The position numbers were made by a program, and so were the translations under genes. Below the pieces are notes generated by a model. It ran no database searches. It was not told the DNA's origin and saw only the letters and a list, made by a program, of their open reading frames with translations. This document shows, piece by piece, positions 22,876 to 30,348 of a DNA stretch of 36,483 nucleotides; position 1 is the stretch's first letter, and the number at the start of each line of letters is the position of its first letter. Source of the DNA: CAZNPL01 sp964574815 (GTDB lineage: Bacteria > Planctomycetota > Phycisphaerae > UBA1845); NCBI GenBank assembly GCA_964574815.1, contig CAZNPL010000052.1, positions 1 through 36,483 of the forward strand, written 5' to 3'.

Positions 22876-24183
22876 ATGTCTATCGTGCTGGAAAACGCCA
22901 TTCTCCTTGATGTGGATCCGTTGGGCGTTGAAGTCGGCGGCCTTCGCATCGAGGGTACGTCGATCGCGGCGCGCGGGCGGACGGTTCCACGCGAGGCAAA
23001 CGATGACGTGCTTGATTGCGGCGGGGCGGTCGTGCTGGCGGGTTTTGTCAACGGCCACACGCACTTGTATTCGGCGCTGGCCGTGGGCATGCCGCCGCCC
23101 GCCAGACCGCCGAGCAACTTCGTCGAGAACCTGCAGCGCATCTGGTGGCGGCTGGATCAGGCGCTGGATGCCGAGCCGATCGAGATGTCGGCCCGGATCG
23201 GCGCGCTGGAGGCGTTGCGGTGCGGGACGACGACGCTGATCGATCATCATGCCTCGCCGAACTGCATCGACGGCTCATTGGAACGAGTACGACGCGGCAT
23301 CGCAGACGCGGGGTTGCGCGGCGTGCTGTGCTATGAGACGACAGACCGTCATGGTAAAGCAGGGCGCGAAGCGGGACTGGCCGAGAACAGTCGGTTCCTA
23401 GAATCGCTACGGGCCGAAGAGACGGGACGATTCGCCGGGCTGGTCGGAGCGCACGCGGCGTTCACGCTCGAGGACGAAACGCTGGGGCAGCTCGGGAAAC
23501 TGGCCGAGACGCACGATCGAGGCGTTCACATTCACGTGGCCGAGGACCCGTGCGACGAGGCCGATGCGGTGCGGCGCGGTTCCAGATTGATCGACCGGCT
23601 GGACCGGCACGGACTGCTGCGATGGGACTCGATTTTCGCGCACGGGACACACCTGTCGCCGGAGGCGATTGCCCGCGTCCGCGAGGCCGGCGTGATGGTG
23701 GCGCACAACGCCCGGTCCAACATGAACAACGGCGTCGGGCATACGCCGATCGCTTCGTACGGGGACTCGGCCATGCTGGGGACCGACGGGATCGGCAGCG
23801 ATATGTTCGCCGAGATGAAGGCGGCCTGGTTGATCAACCGGCATCAGCACGCGGGGCTGGGGCCGGTTGATTACGTTCGGATGCTGGCCGCGTCTGCGCG
23901 ACGGGCGTCGTCGGCGCTGGGCGTGACGCTCGGATCGCTTCGGCCGGGGGCTGAGGCCGATGTCGTGATTACGGATTACGTGCCGGCAACGCCGCTGACG
24001 GGTGAGAACGCGGTTGGACATTTGTTCTTCGGGATGGACAGCCGGTACGTTCGGGACGTCTTGATCGGCGGGCGGTGGGCGATGCGCGGTCGGGTCGTGC
24101 GTACGTGCGATGAGCGCGGTGTGAGAACTGAGTCGGCGAAGACAGCGGAGGGGCTTTGGCGGCGCATGTCGTCTATTCCGTAA
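22876..24183 (+). CDS. ssnA: SsnA-type amidohydrolase / aminohydrolase
   Basis: 435-residue cytoplasmic metal-dependent hydrolase of the SsnA group in the chlorohydrolase/guanine-deaminase branch. The metal and catalytic motifs are all present: NGHTHLY, VGAHAAFT, VHIHVAED, FAHGTHLS, HNARSNMNNGVG and LGTDGIGSDM. The HNARSNMNNG segment is characteristic of SsnA. In E. coli ssnA sits beside ygfK, xdhD and hyuA in a purine/uric-acid locus, where it is proposed to open or deaminate a purine-derived ring; the neighbours here agree. I chose ATG 22876 (GAGGA 12 nt upstream), where the family begins. ATG 22864 is four codons longer but abuts the ribosome site. Same strand as the threonine-synthase-like gene; convergent with ygfK. 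Confidence 0.85.
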   Translation: MSIVLENAILLDVDPLGVEVGGLRIEGTSIAARGRTVPREANDDVLDCGGAVVLAGFVNGHTHLYSALAVGMPPPARPPSNFVENLQRIWWRLDQALDAEPIEMSARIGALEALRCGTTTLIDHHASPNCIDGSLERVRRGIADAGLRGVLCYETTDRHGKAGREAGLAENSRFLESLRAEETGRFAGLVGAHAAFTLEDETLGQLGKLAETHDRGVHIHVAEDPCDEADAVRRGSRLIDRLDRHGLLRWDSIFAHGTHLSPEAIARVREAGVMVAHNARSNMNNGVGHTPIASYGDSAMLGTDGIGSDMFAEMKAAWLINRHQHAGLGPVDYVRMLAASARRASSALGVTLGSLRPGAEADVVITDYVPATPLTGENAVGHLFFGMDSRYVRDVLIGGRWAMRGRVVRTCDERGVRTESAKTAEGLWRRMSSIP

Positions 24184-24243
24184 CTTCTTTCACCAGCACC
24201 TTGATCAGAGAAACGATGCCACGATGATCCAGCGTCGTCCGTC

Positions 24244-24274
24244 CCCCACCCCTTCGCTTCGCGAAGGGATGGGG
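24244..24274. repeat. 31-nt hairpin between convergent ssnA-like and ygfK-like genes
   Basis: Fourteen-base arms (CCCCACCCCTTCGC and GCGAAGGGATGGGG) with one mismatch enclose TTC and are followed by CACCC. It lies in the convergent gap and could act as a bidirectional terminator, although neither side has a T-tract. The GGCACCC tail resembles the one after the palindrome at 29295-29312. Confidence 0.65.
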
Positions 24275-24314
24275 CACCCTTTGCGCAACGGTATCTATCA
24301 AGCAGCGACACCTC

Positions 24315-26360
24315 TCAAGGGGCAGCGTAGAGAGGCACGTTGACCTGGTTGATTCTTTTTTTGTCGAGGACGCCATCGAGCAGGTGGCGGAGGGTGTGAT
24401 AGATGCCCATGTCGAACGCGTGCTCGTGCGCTGATTCTACGAGCCACTGTATCTTGAGAATGCGATGATCGACGGCTGAGATGCTGGCGAGAACTTTGTC
24501 GTCGTCGAATTCAGTCACCGTGCGTTCAGGGTCAATCGTCAGGCCGTAGACGGCGCCTTTGATCCGGCCTCGGATGGTGCGGGCGCCGTTTTTCCGTTCG
24601 ATGTAGAATCCGTCGCGCGGGGCGGCTCGTTCCCACGAATCGCGGCTCGAGAAGAAGCTCGGTTTTTCGATATAGGGGCCGCCGTACTCGGGACAGAAGG
24701 TGTCGCAGTTTCCGCATTCGTTGCAGAAGTCGGCGTAACAGGCGATCTGCAGCTCCTTGGTGATTTCGAAACGGTGTGACGGCCCGTCGCGCCATGAGCC
24801 GTCAGGTGCGACGACGATGTCACTGTACTCGAAGTCGGCAAGCGGCGTGGGGTACTCGAAGTTGGCCGCGTTCGGGCACACGGGCAGGCACTTGTCGCAC
24901 GTGATGCAGTCGAAGATCACGAGATGGGAGTCGATGCGGCGGGGGACTTTCCCGGTCTTGTCCGCGCGGTATCGCTCATCCTCGCGGGCGAGCCGGGCTG
25001 CGATGGGCGTATTCAGCCATCCGGCCCAGGCGACGGTTGCGGCATGGAGCTCATCCGGCTCCACCTGCTCGCCTCGTTCCTTGTTCGCGCGGCGGCGTGC
25101 CTCGCCGCCCCGGTCGAATCGCGCGAGAATGTAATCGTCGATCGACGCGGCACGCCGCTTTTCCATATCGTTCGAAAGGCGTTGCAGGTATGCGGGCAGG
25201 CGGCCGAAACCGCCCGGCCGCAGCAGGTCGGTGCTGATCGTGACCGGCACGAAGCCGCAAGCTACCGCCAGGGCGAAGTTGTGCCGGTCGATCCCGGCGC
25301 TGAACGAGATGGGCACGTGCGGGCCGACGCGCTGCCGGAACTCGTCGGTGAGCGTCATGGTGATGACGTGGAGGGGCTGGCCCGAGAGATACATGATCTC
25401 GTTGTCGGGCGTGAAGAAATCACGGTGGTTGAGCACCTCGAGCGTATTGCTGAACTTGAAGCCGAGCCGCCGGCCGCGTTCGGCGGCGAACCGGGTGAGG
25501 TGATCGCACACTTGGACGGACTGCTCCATGGTGGCCGCGGCGCCGTAGGCGTTCGGGTTGACGCGCAGCTCGCGATAGCCCATCACATCGTAAAGTAGGT
25601 GTTCGACTCGATCGCGTCCAAGGGTCGGCGGATTCATCTTGACGATAACGTGAAAGCCGTACTCGGCGATGAGGAACTCGCAGATAGCGGCGATCTCCTC
25701 CACGGGGCAGCCGTGAAAGGTCGAGAGGGTGACGCTGTCGGACAAGTGCGTGGGGTATTCGGCGTTGCGCGCGCCTCGGAATTCGCGAGGGATTTCCGAA
25801 CGCAGTCGCTCCACCCAGGTTGAAGCGTCGCGCATTGCGCCGAGGAATCCGCGGACGGAGTCGCTTTGAATGCCGGCCAGATCATACCCGACGCTGATGT
25901 CGTAGATGACGTCGCCGGCGGTTCCATCGAGTGCGCCGCCGGCCAGCTCTTCGCTGTGACGGAACATCTCGATCAACATCGCCCCGGCAATGTACTCGCG
26001 GATGGAATCCTCAATCCGCAGCTCTTGCGACCACTCGACGTTGTAACCGATGTTGGTCATGTCGATGCAGGGGCGCGGGATTTCCAGCCGGTCCTTCACC
26101 TGAACCGTCTTGAGTTCGAGAATCCGCCCCCCGGCGACGTAGCTGAGCAGGAGGTTCTGAGCCATCTGCGTATGTGGGCCGGCCGCAGGTCCGCCCGGGT
26201 TGCCGGCCCGGTGATCATGAAATTGGACGCTCAGATCGGGCGTGCCCCCGGGCAGATACCAGGACCGGCGAGGCAACTCGAACACGGCGTCCTGAGTCCG
26301 CGGCTCGATGAATAGACGCCGCACGAGGTCTTCGAATGGGGCTGGAATGAGCTCGGCCAT
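24315..26360 (-). CDS. ygfK: YgfK-like iron-sulfur oxidoreductase, short form
   Basis: 681-residue homologue of YgfK (annotated elsewhere as a selenate-reductase subunit and part of the anaerobic purine locus). The N-terminal 400 residues form a dihydroorotate-dehydrogenase-like barrel (LSDSVTLSTFHGCPVEEI, VIVKMNPPTLGRD). Two [4Fe-4S] ferredoxin motifs follow: C485, C488, C491, C495 (CITCDKCLPVCP) and C546, C549, C552, C556 (CNECGNCDTFCP). E. coli YgfK is about 1030 residues and has a GltD-like FAD/NAD(P)H domain before the ferredoxin part; no GxGxxG motif is present here, so that module is absent. I chose ATG 26360 (MAELIPAPFEDLVRRLF fits the family start) over TTG 26393. It is divergent from the xanthine-dehydrogenase-like gene. 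Confidence 0.85.
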   Translation of the reverse strand: MAELIPAPFEDLVRRLFIEPRTQDAVFELPRRSWYLPGGTPDLSVQFHDHRAGNPGGPAAGPHTQMAQNLLLSYVAGGRILELKTVQVKDRLEIPRPCIDMTNIGYNVEWSQELRIEDSIREYIAGAMLIEMFRHSEELAGGALDGTAGDVIYDISVGYDLAGIQSDSVRGFLGAMRDASTWVERLRSEIPREFRGARNAEYPTHLSDSVTLSTFHGCPVEEIAAICEFLIAEYGFHVIVKMNPPTLGRDRVEHLLYDVMGYRELRVNPNAYGAAATMEQSVQVCDHLTRFAAERGRRLGFKFSNTLEVLNHRDFFTPDNEIMYLSGQPLHVITMTLTDEFRQRVGPHVPISFSAGIDRHNFALAVACGFVPVTISTDLLRPGGFGRLPAYLQRLSNDMEKRRAASIDDYILARFDRGGEARRRANKERGEQVEPDELHAATVAWAGWLNTPIAARLAREDERYRADKTGKVPRRIDSHLVIFDCITCDKCLPVCPNAANFEYPTPLADFEYSDIVVAPDGSWRDGPSHRFEITKELQIACYADFCNECGNCDTFCPEYGGPYIEKPSFFSSRDSWERAAPRDGFYIERKNGARTIRGRIKGAVYGLTIDPERTVTEFDDDKVLASISAVDHRILKIQWLVESAHEHAFDMGIYHTLRHLLDGVLDKKRINQVNVPLYAAP

Positions 26361-26462
26361 ACGCGACTGGATCTCCGCGGGGGACTGTAACAACCGAAGT
26401 TAAGGCCGACAAGACGGGTGTCGTCCAGTGGGCGAGTCCCGCAGGAAGCCGGATCGGTGCGA

Positions 26463-26491
26463 TTGTGACTCCGATGACAAAATCGTAGAAT
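26463..26491 (+). promoter_or_regulatory. Sigma-70-type promoter candidate for the xanthine-dehydrogenase-like operon
   Basis: TTGTGA (26463-26468) and TAGAAT (26486-26491) are separated by exactly 17 bases, giving 4/6 and 5/6 matches to consensus. It lies 75 nt before the GTG start, in the divergent gap with the ygfK-like gene. Planctomycete promoters are poorly defined, so this remains tentative. Confidence 0.4.
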
Positions 26492-26566
26492 TGATCGGGT
26501 GGCACGTCGCGCGGACGGAGTCGCCGCGCGTGTCGAATCGGGCCGAATAACCGCAAAGGAGCACCT

Positions 26567-29233
26567 GTGGGGGTCACTCCGACGCAGCATGATGCAGTGG
26601 AGCGCTCGCTGGTGGAGGTATCATTCGAGCTGAACGGCCGGCCGGTCAAGGTTGCGGGCGATCCGGAGCTCTCGCTGCTGAGCGTGCTGCGCGAGAAGCT
26701 GGGCATCATCTCGCCCAAGAACGGCTGTGAGCCGCAGGCGGCGTGCGGATGCTGCACGGTGCTGATCGACGGCAAGACGCGGCTTTCGTGCACGATCAAG
26801 GCGTCCAAAGCGGCCGGACGTTCGATCACGACGGCCGAGGGCCTTTCCGAGGAGCTGCGCCGTGACGTGGCCGATGCGTTCGTTCGCTCGGGCGGGGTTC
26901 AGTGCGGTTTCTGCATTCCGGGGATCGCGATGCGGGCGGTGTCGCTGCTCGAGCGCAATCCCGATCCGTCGCGTGATGAAATCGCGCACGACCTGCGCGG
27001 CCATCTTTGCCGCTGCACCGGCTATACCAAGATCATCGACGCGGTGCAGTTGCTGGCGCGGCGCCAACGCGGCGAGCCGTTGCCGCCGGCCGATACTTCC
27101 GGCCAAGTGGGGTCTCGTCTCGACCGTTTTCGCGGAGGCGAGTTCGTGCTGGGTGATTTCCGGTACGTGGACGACCTCAGCGTTGACGGGATGCAGTTTG
27201 CCGCGATGCGTTTCAGCGATCATCCGCGGGCGCTGGTGAAGAAGATTGATGCGTCGCCCGCCCTGGCGCTCAAGGGTGTGCGGCGCGTGATCACGGCCCG
27301 GGACGTTCCGGGCGATCGTTTCGTCGGGCTGATCGAGCGGGACTGGCCCGTGCTGGTGGCGATCGGCGAGGAGACGCGCTGCATGGGCGACATCCTGGCC
27401 GTGGTGGTGGCGGAGGATCAGCACTTGGCGCGTCGTGCGGCCGAGCTGGTCGATATCGACTACGAAGTCCGCGAGCCGTTGTGTACGCCCGAGGCGGCGT
27501 TGAAGCCGGGGGCGCCGAAGATCCATCCCAAGGGCAATCTGCTGTCGCGGTCGGCGTTCAAGCACGGCGCCGTGGACGAGGCCTTTTCACAGTCGGCGCA
27601 CGTCGTCGAGGAGACCTACACCACTCAACGTATCGAGCACATGTATCTGGAACCCGAAGCGTGCCTGGTCGTGCCGGAGGCGACCTCGAACGGGTGCGCC
27701 GACCGGATCAAGGTCTTTACTCAGGGACAGGGTGTTTTCGACGATCGGCGCCAGATCGCGACCGTTCTCGACTGGGACGAGGGGCGGGTAAACGTCGAGT
27801 TGGTCTCCAACGGGGGTGCGTTCGGCGGCAAGGAGGACTTGAGCGTTCAGGCTCAGACGTCGCTGGCGGCGATGCTGTGCGGCGTGCCGGTCAAGTGCAC
27901 GCTGACGCGGGAGGAGAGCTTCCGGCTGCACCCGAAGCGCCATCCCATCAAGATCGATTTGAAGGTCGGATGCGATAAGGACGGGCATCTGACGGCCGTT
28001 CGGGCGCGGATGATCGGTGACAAGGGCGCGTACGCGTCGGTCGGAGCCAAAGTGCTCGAGCGGGCGGCCGGCCACGCGGTCGGTCCGTACCGGGTGCCGA
28101 GCGTCGATATCGAGTCGCTGGCGGTATACACGAACAACCCGCCGTGCGGAGCGATGCGGGGCTTCGGCGCGAATCAGGCGGCGTTCGCCATCGAGCGAAG
28201 CCTGGATCGTTTGGCGCAGCGGGCCGGGATCGACGGGTGGGAGATTCGCTGGCGGAACGTGCTCGAGCAGGGCGACAGCTTCTGCACGGGGCAGAAGCTC
28301 GACAAGCCTTTCGGACTGAAGCGGACACTGCTGGCCGTCAAGGACGCATATCGGGGCGCGAAGTACGCGGGGATTGCCTGCGGCATCAAGAACGTGGGCA
28401 TCGGCAACGGGCTGGCCGACGAGGGCAAGGCCGTGCTCGAGGTGGCCGCGCCGGACCGCGTGTCGATCCGGACCGGCTTCACCGAGATGGGGCAGGGTTA
28501 CTTTACGATATGCGTGCAGACGGCCTGCCAGGAGACCGGTCTGCCGCCGGAGGTGTTCCAGCCGGCTACCGACACGTCGGTGGATGTCAACTGCGGTCAG
28601 ACGACCGCGAGCCGGGCGACGGTGCTGGGCGGGCTGGCGGTGATGCAGGCGGCTCGCAGGCTGAAGGCCGAACTGGACTCAGGGAAAGCGCTCGGCGATC
28701 TGGTCGGCCGGACGTACCGCGGCGAATACGCGTGCACCTACACGACCAAGCCCGGAGCGGACGTTCCCGAGCCGAAGACGCATTTGACCTACGGCTTTGC
28801 GACGCAGGTGGTCACGCTGAATGACGACGGGACTTTGAAGAAGGTCGTCGCCGCGCACGACGTGGGCCGCGTGATGAATCCGACGCTGCTGGAGGGGCAG
28901 ATCGAGGGTTCGATTCACATGGGGCTGGGCTACGCATTGACCGAGGACTTTGTGGTCGAGGGCGGACGGATTACGAGCAAGGACATCAAGTCGCTGCATG
29001 TGCTGCGTGCCCATCACATGCCCGAGATCGAGACGATTTTCATCGAGGAGCCCGATCCGGAAACGGCGTACGGGGCGCGCGGGGTGGGCGAGATCGGGCT
29101 CGTGCCGACCGCGCCGGCGGTGGCCGGTGCGCTGGAGGCGTACGACGGGGTCCACCGCACGCGGCTGCCGATGAAGGATTCGCCGGCGGCGGAGGCGATA
29201 TTGAGTGCGAAGGGGCGGAAACGAGCGAAGTAG
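26567..29233 (+). CDS. xdhD: Selenium-dependent-xanthine-dehydrogenase-type molybdenum hydroxylase
   Basis: 888-residue molybdenum hydroxylase. An N-terminal [2Fe-2S] domain has C54, C60, C63, C75 (C-x5-C-x2-C spacing, as in the selenium-dependent xanthine dehydrogenase group). A second [2Fe-2S] domain has C113, C116, C148 and C150. The molybdopterin domains follow directly, with no FAD domain. GGAFGGKEDL and GAMRGFGANQ are cofactor-binding segments, and Glu842 in GARGVGEIGL is the expected catalytic base. Any selenium would be a labile ligand, not selenocysteine; no in-frame TGA is involved. The GTG start has AAAGGAG 5 nt upstream. XdhC and a nitrilase homologue follow on the same strand. 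Hypoxanthine, xanthine or another N-heterocycle are plausible substrates. Confidence 0.88.
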   Translation: MGVTPTQHDAVERSLVEVSFELNGRPVKVAGDPELSLLSVLREKLGIISPKNGCEPQAACGCCTVLIDGKTRLSCTIKASKAAGRSITTAEGLSEELRRDVADAFVRSGGVQCGFCIPGIAMRAVSLLERNPDPSRDEIAHDLRGHLCRCTGYTKIIDAVQLLARRQRGEPLPPADTSGQVGSRLDRFRGGEFVLGDFRYVDDLSVDGMQFAAMRFSDHPRALVKKIDASPALALKGVRRVITARDVPGDRFVGLIERDWPVLVAIGEETRCMGDILAVVVAEDQHLARRAAELVDIDYEVREPLCTPEAALKPGAPKIHPKGNLLSRSAFKHGAVDEAFSQSAHVVEETYTTQRIEHMYLEPEACLVVPEATSNGCADRIKVFTQGQGVFDDRRQIATVLDWDEGRVNVELVSNGGAFGGKEDLSVQAQTSLAAMLCGVPVKCTLTREESFRLHPKRHPIKIDLKVGCDKDGHLTAVRARMIGDKGAYASVGAKVLERAAGHAVGPYRVPSVDIESLAVYTNNPPCGAMRGFGANQAAFAIERSLDRLAQRAGIDGWEIRWRNVLEQGDSFCTGQKLDKPFGLKRTLLAVKDAYRGAKYAGIACGIKNVGIGNGLADEGKAVLEVAAPDRVSIRTGFTEMGQGYFTICVQTACQETGLPPEVFQPATDTSVDVNCGQTTASRATVLGGLAVMQAARRLKAELDSGKALGDLVGRTYRGEYACTYTTKPGADVPEPKTHLTYGFATQVVTLNDDGTLKKVVAAHDVGRVMNPTLLEGQIEGSIHMGLGYALTEDFVVEGGRITSKDIKSLHVLRAHHMPEIETIFIEEPDPETAYGARGVGEIGLVPTAPAVAGALEAYDGVHRTRLPMKDSPAAEAILSAKGRKRAK

Positions 29234-29292
29234 AGCGCTTTCCGATGAATGCCGAGTTTTGTAACGATTGCCTGGTTTTGGAAGGAGAAAGC

Positions 29293-29346
29293 ATGCCCAC
29301 GCAAGCGTGGGCGTGGCACCCGCTAGGCGCGCCTGGTCATGAGTGA
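29293..29346 (+). CDS. Possible 17-residue leader ORF overlapping xdhC
   Basis: GGAAGGAG (29280-29287) is an excellent ribosome site, yet the ATG 5 nt after it opens an ORF of only 17 codons (MPTQAWAWHPLGAPGHE). That ORF is encoded mostly by the palindromic repeat at 29295-29312 and ends at TGA 29344-29346. It overlaps the xdhC ATG (29339) by 8 nt. This is compatible with translational coupling of xdhC, which lacks a good site of its own. The peptide may have no function. Confidence 0.35.
   Translation: MPTQAWAWHPLGAPGHE
29295..29312. repeat. 18-nt perfect palindrome (GCCCACGC-AA-GCGTGGGC)
   Basis: Eight-base arms around AA, followed by GTGGCACCC. The hairpin-plus-GGCAC design matches the palindromes at 130-151 and 227-248, though the stem differs. 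It lies between the molybdenum hydroxylase and xdhC and would sequester the xdhC upstream region if transcribed. Confidence 0.75.
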
Positions 29347-30313
29347 GCTGCTGCCGATTCTGGAGGCGCTTTTGGACGACGCCCGCGCGGGGCGGGCGGC
29401 GGCGCTGTGTACCGTTGTGCGTACTAAGGGTTCAACCCCACAGAGGCCGGGGGCGGCCATGCTCGTTCGGGAGGACTTCGGCACGGTCGGCACGCTGGGC
29501 GGCGGCTGCGTCGAGGCCGAGGTGCACAAGCGGGCGTTCGAACATTTGCGGACGGCATCGGGCGGCGTGCTGCAGGATTTCCTGCTGGACCATGATTACA
29601 GTTGGGACGACGGGCTGATCTGCGGCGGGCGTATGTACATCGCCATCACACCGATCAAGCCCGCGACGGATGTCACACCCTTTGAGCAAGCACTGGAACG
29701 GAGCAAAAAAAGAGGGGCCTCGTCGTTGCCGCTGGAGGTGGAGCACGAAGGCAAGCGGCTGCGGTACGTTCTGCACCTGGAGGCTTCGCCGGTATTGCTG
29801 ATCGCGGGTGCCGGGCATGTCGGAAAGGCGGTGGCGAAGCTCGCGGCCGAGTTGGACTTTCACATTGTCGCGATTGACGACCGCCCCGACTTCGCGTCGG
29901 CGGATCGCTTCCCGTCCGGAACGAAGCTGATCGCCGCGCCAATTGCCGAATCGTTGAAGTCCTACCCCATCGACGCGTCTTGTTACGTTGTCATCGTCAC
30001 GCGCGGGCATCGGCACGATCATCAGGCGCTCGAGGCCGTGATCGAAAGCGACGCGGGATACATCGGGTTGATCGGGAGCCGGCGAAAGTCAAAGCTGATT
30101 CTGAAGGATCTGGCGGTGGCGGGCGTGGCGCAGGAACGTCTGGATGCGGTCCACACGCCGATCGGACTGGCGATCGGTGCGGTGACGGTTCCCGAGATCG
30201 CGGTGAGCATCGCGGCCGAGCTGGTCAAGGTGCGGCGGGAACGGACCCCGGTGCTGATCGAGGGGCCGATCGAGGTGGCGGAGGCGTCCGGCGAAGAGCA
30301 GGCGCCAGGCTGA
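29339..30313 (+). CDS. xdhC: XdhC/CoxI-family molybdenum hydroxylase maturation protein
   Basis: 324-residue homologue of XdhC, the chaperone that binds molybdenum cofactor and promotes its sulfuration and insertion into xanthine dehydrogenase. The XdhC/CoxI domain has GSTPQRPGAAM (31-41) and GGGCVEAEV (54-62). A C-terminal Rossmann-like domain opens with VLLIAGAGHVGKAVAKL and contains VIVTRGHRHDHQAL and GLIGSRRKS. The position directly after the molybdenum enzyme gene fits a dedicated assembly factor. No selenium-specific YqeB/YqeC gene is seen in the window. ATG 29339 has no clear ribosome site; expression may depend on coupling to the 17-codon ORF that overlaps it. It could also be the EF2563-type variant of this family. 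Confidence 0.88.
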   Translation: MSELLPILEALLDDARAGRAAALCTVVRTKGSTPQRPGAAMLVREDFGTVGTLGGGCVEAEVHKRAFEHLRTASGGVLQDFLLDHDYSWDDGLICGGRMYIAITPIKPATDVTPFEQALERSKKRGASSLPLEVEHEGKRLRYVLHLEASPVLLIAGAGHVGKAVAKLAAELDFHIVAIDDRPDFASADRFPSGTKLIAAPIAESLKSYPIDASCYVVIVTRGHRHDHQALEAVIESDAGYIGLIGSRRKSKLILKDLAVAGVAQERLDAVHTPIGLAIGAVTVPEIAVSIAAELVKVRRERTPVLIEGPIEVAEASGEEQAPG

Positions 30314-30348
30314 GGCTTGGCGGGCAAAGTAAAGTTCGGATCACCATC

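Noticed and set aside
26567..29233. Selenocysteine in the selenium-dependent-type xanthine dehydrogenase
   Set aside because: No in-frame TGA exists; enzymes of this group carry labile selenium, not selenocysteine.
29980..30348. N-terminal extension of the nitrilase-like frame
   Set aside because: The 123 extra residues are Arg/Gly-rich, overlap xdhC in another frame and are not family-like; the MKLALVQ start at 30349 is standard.
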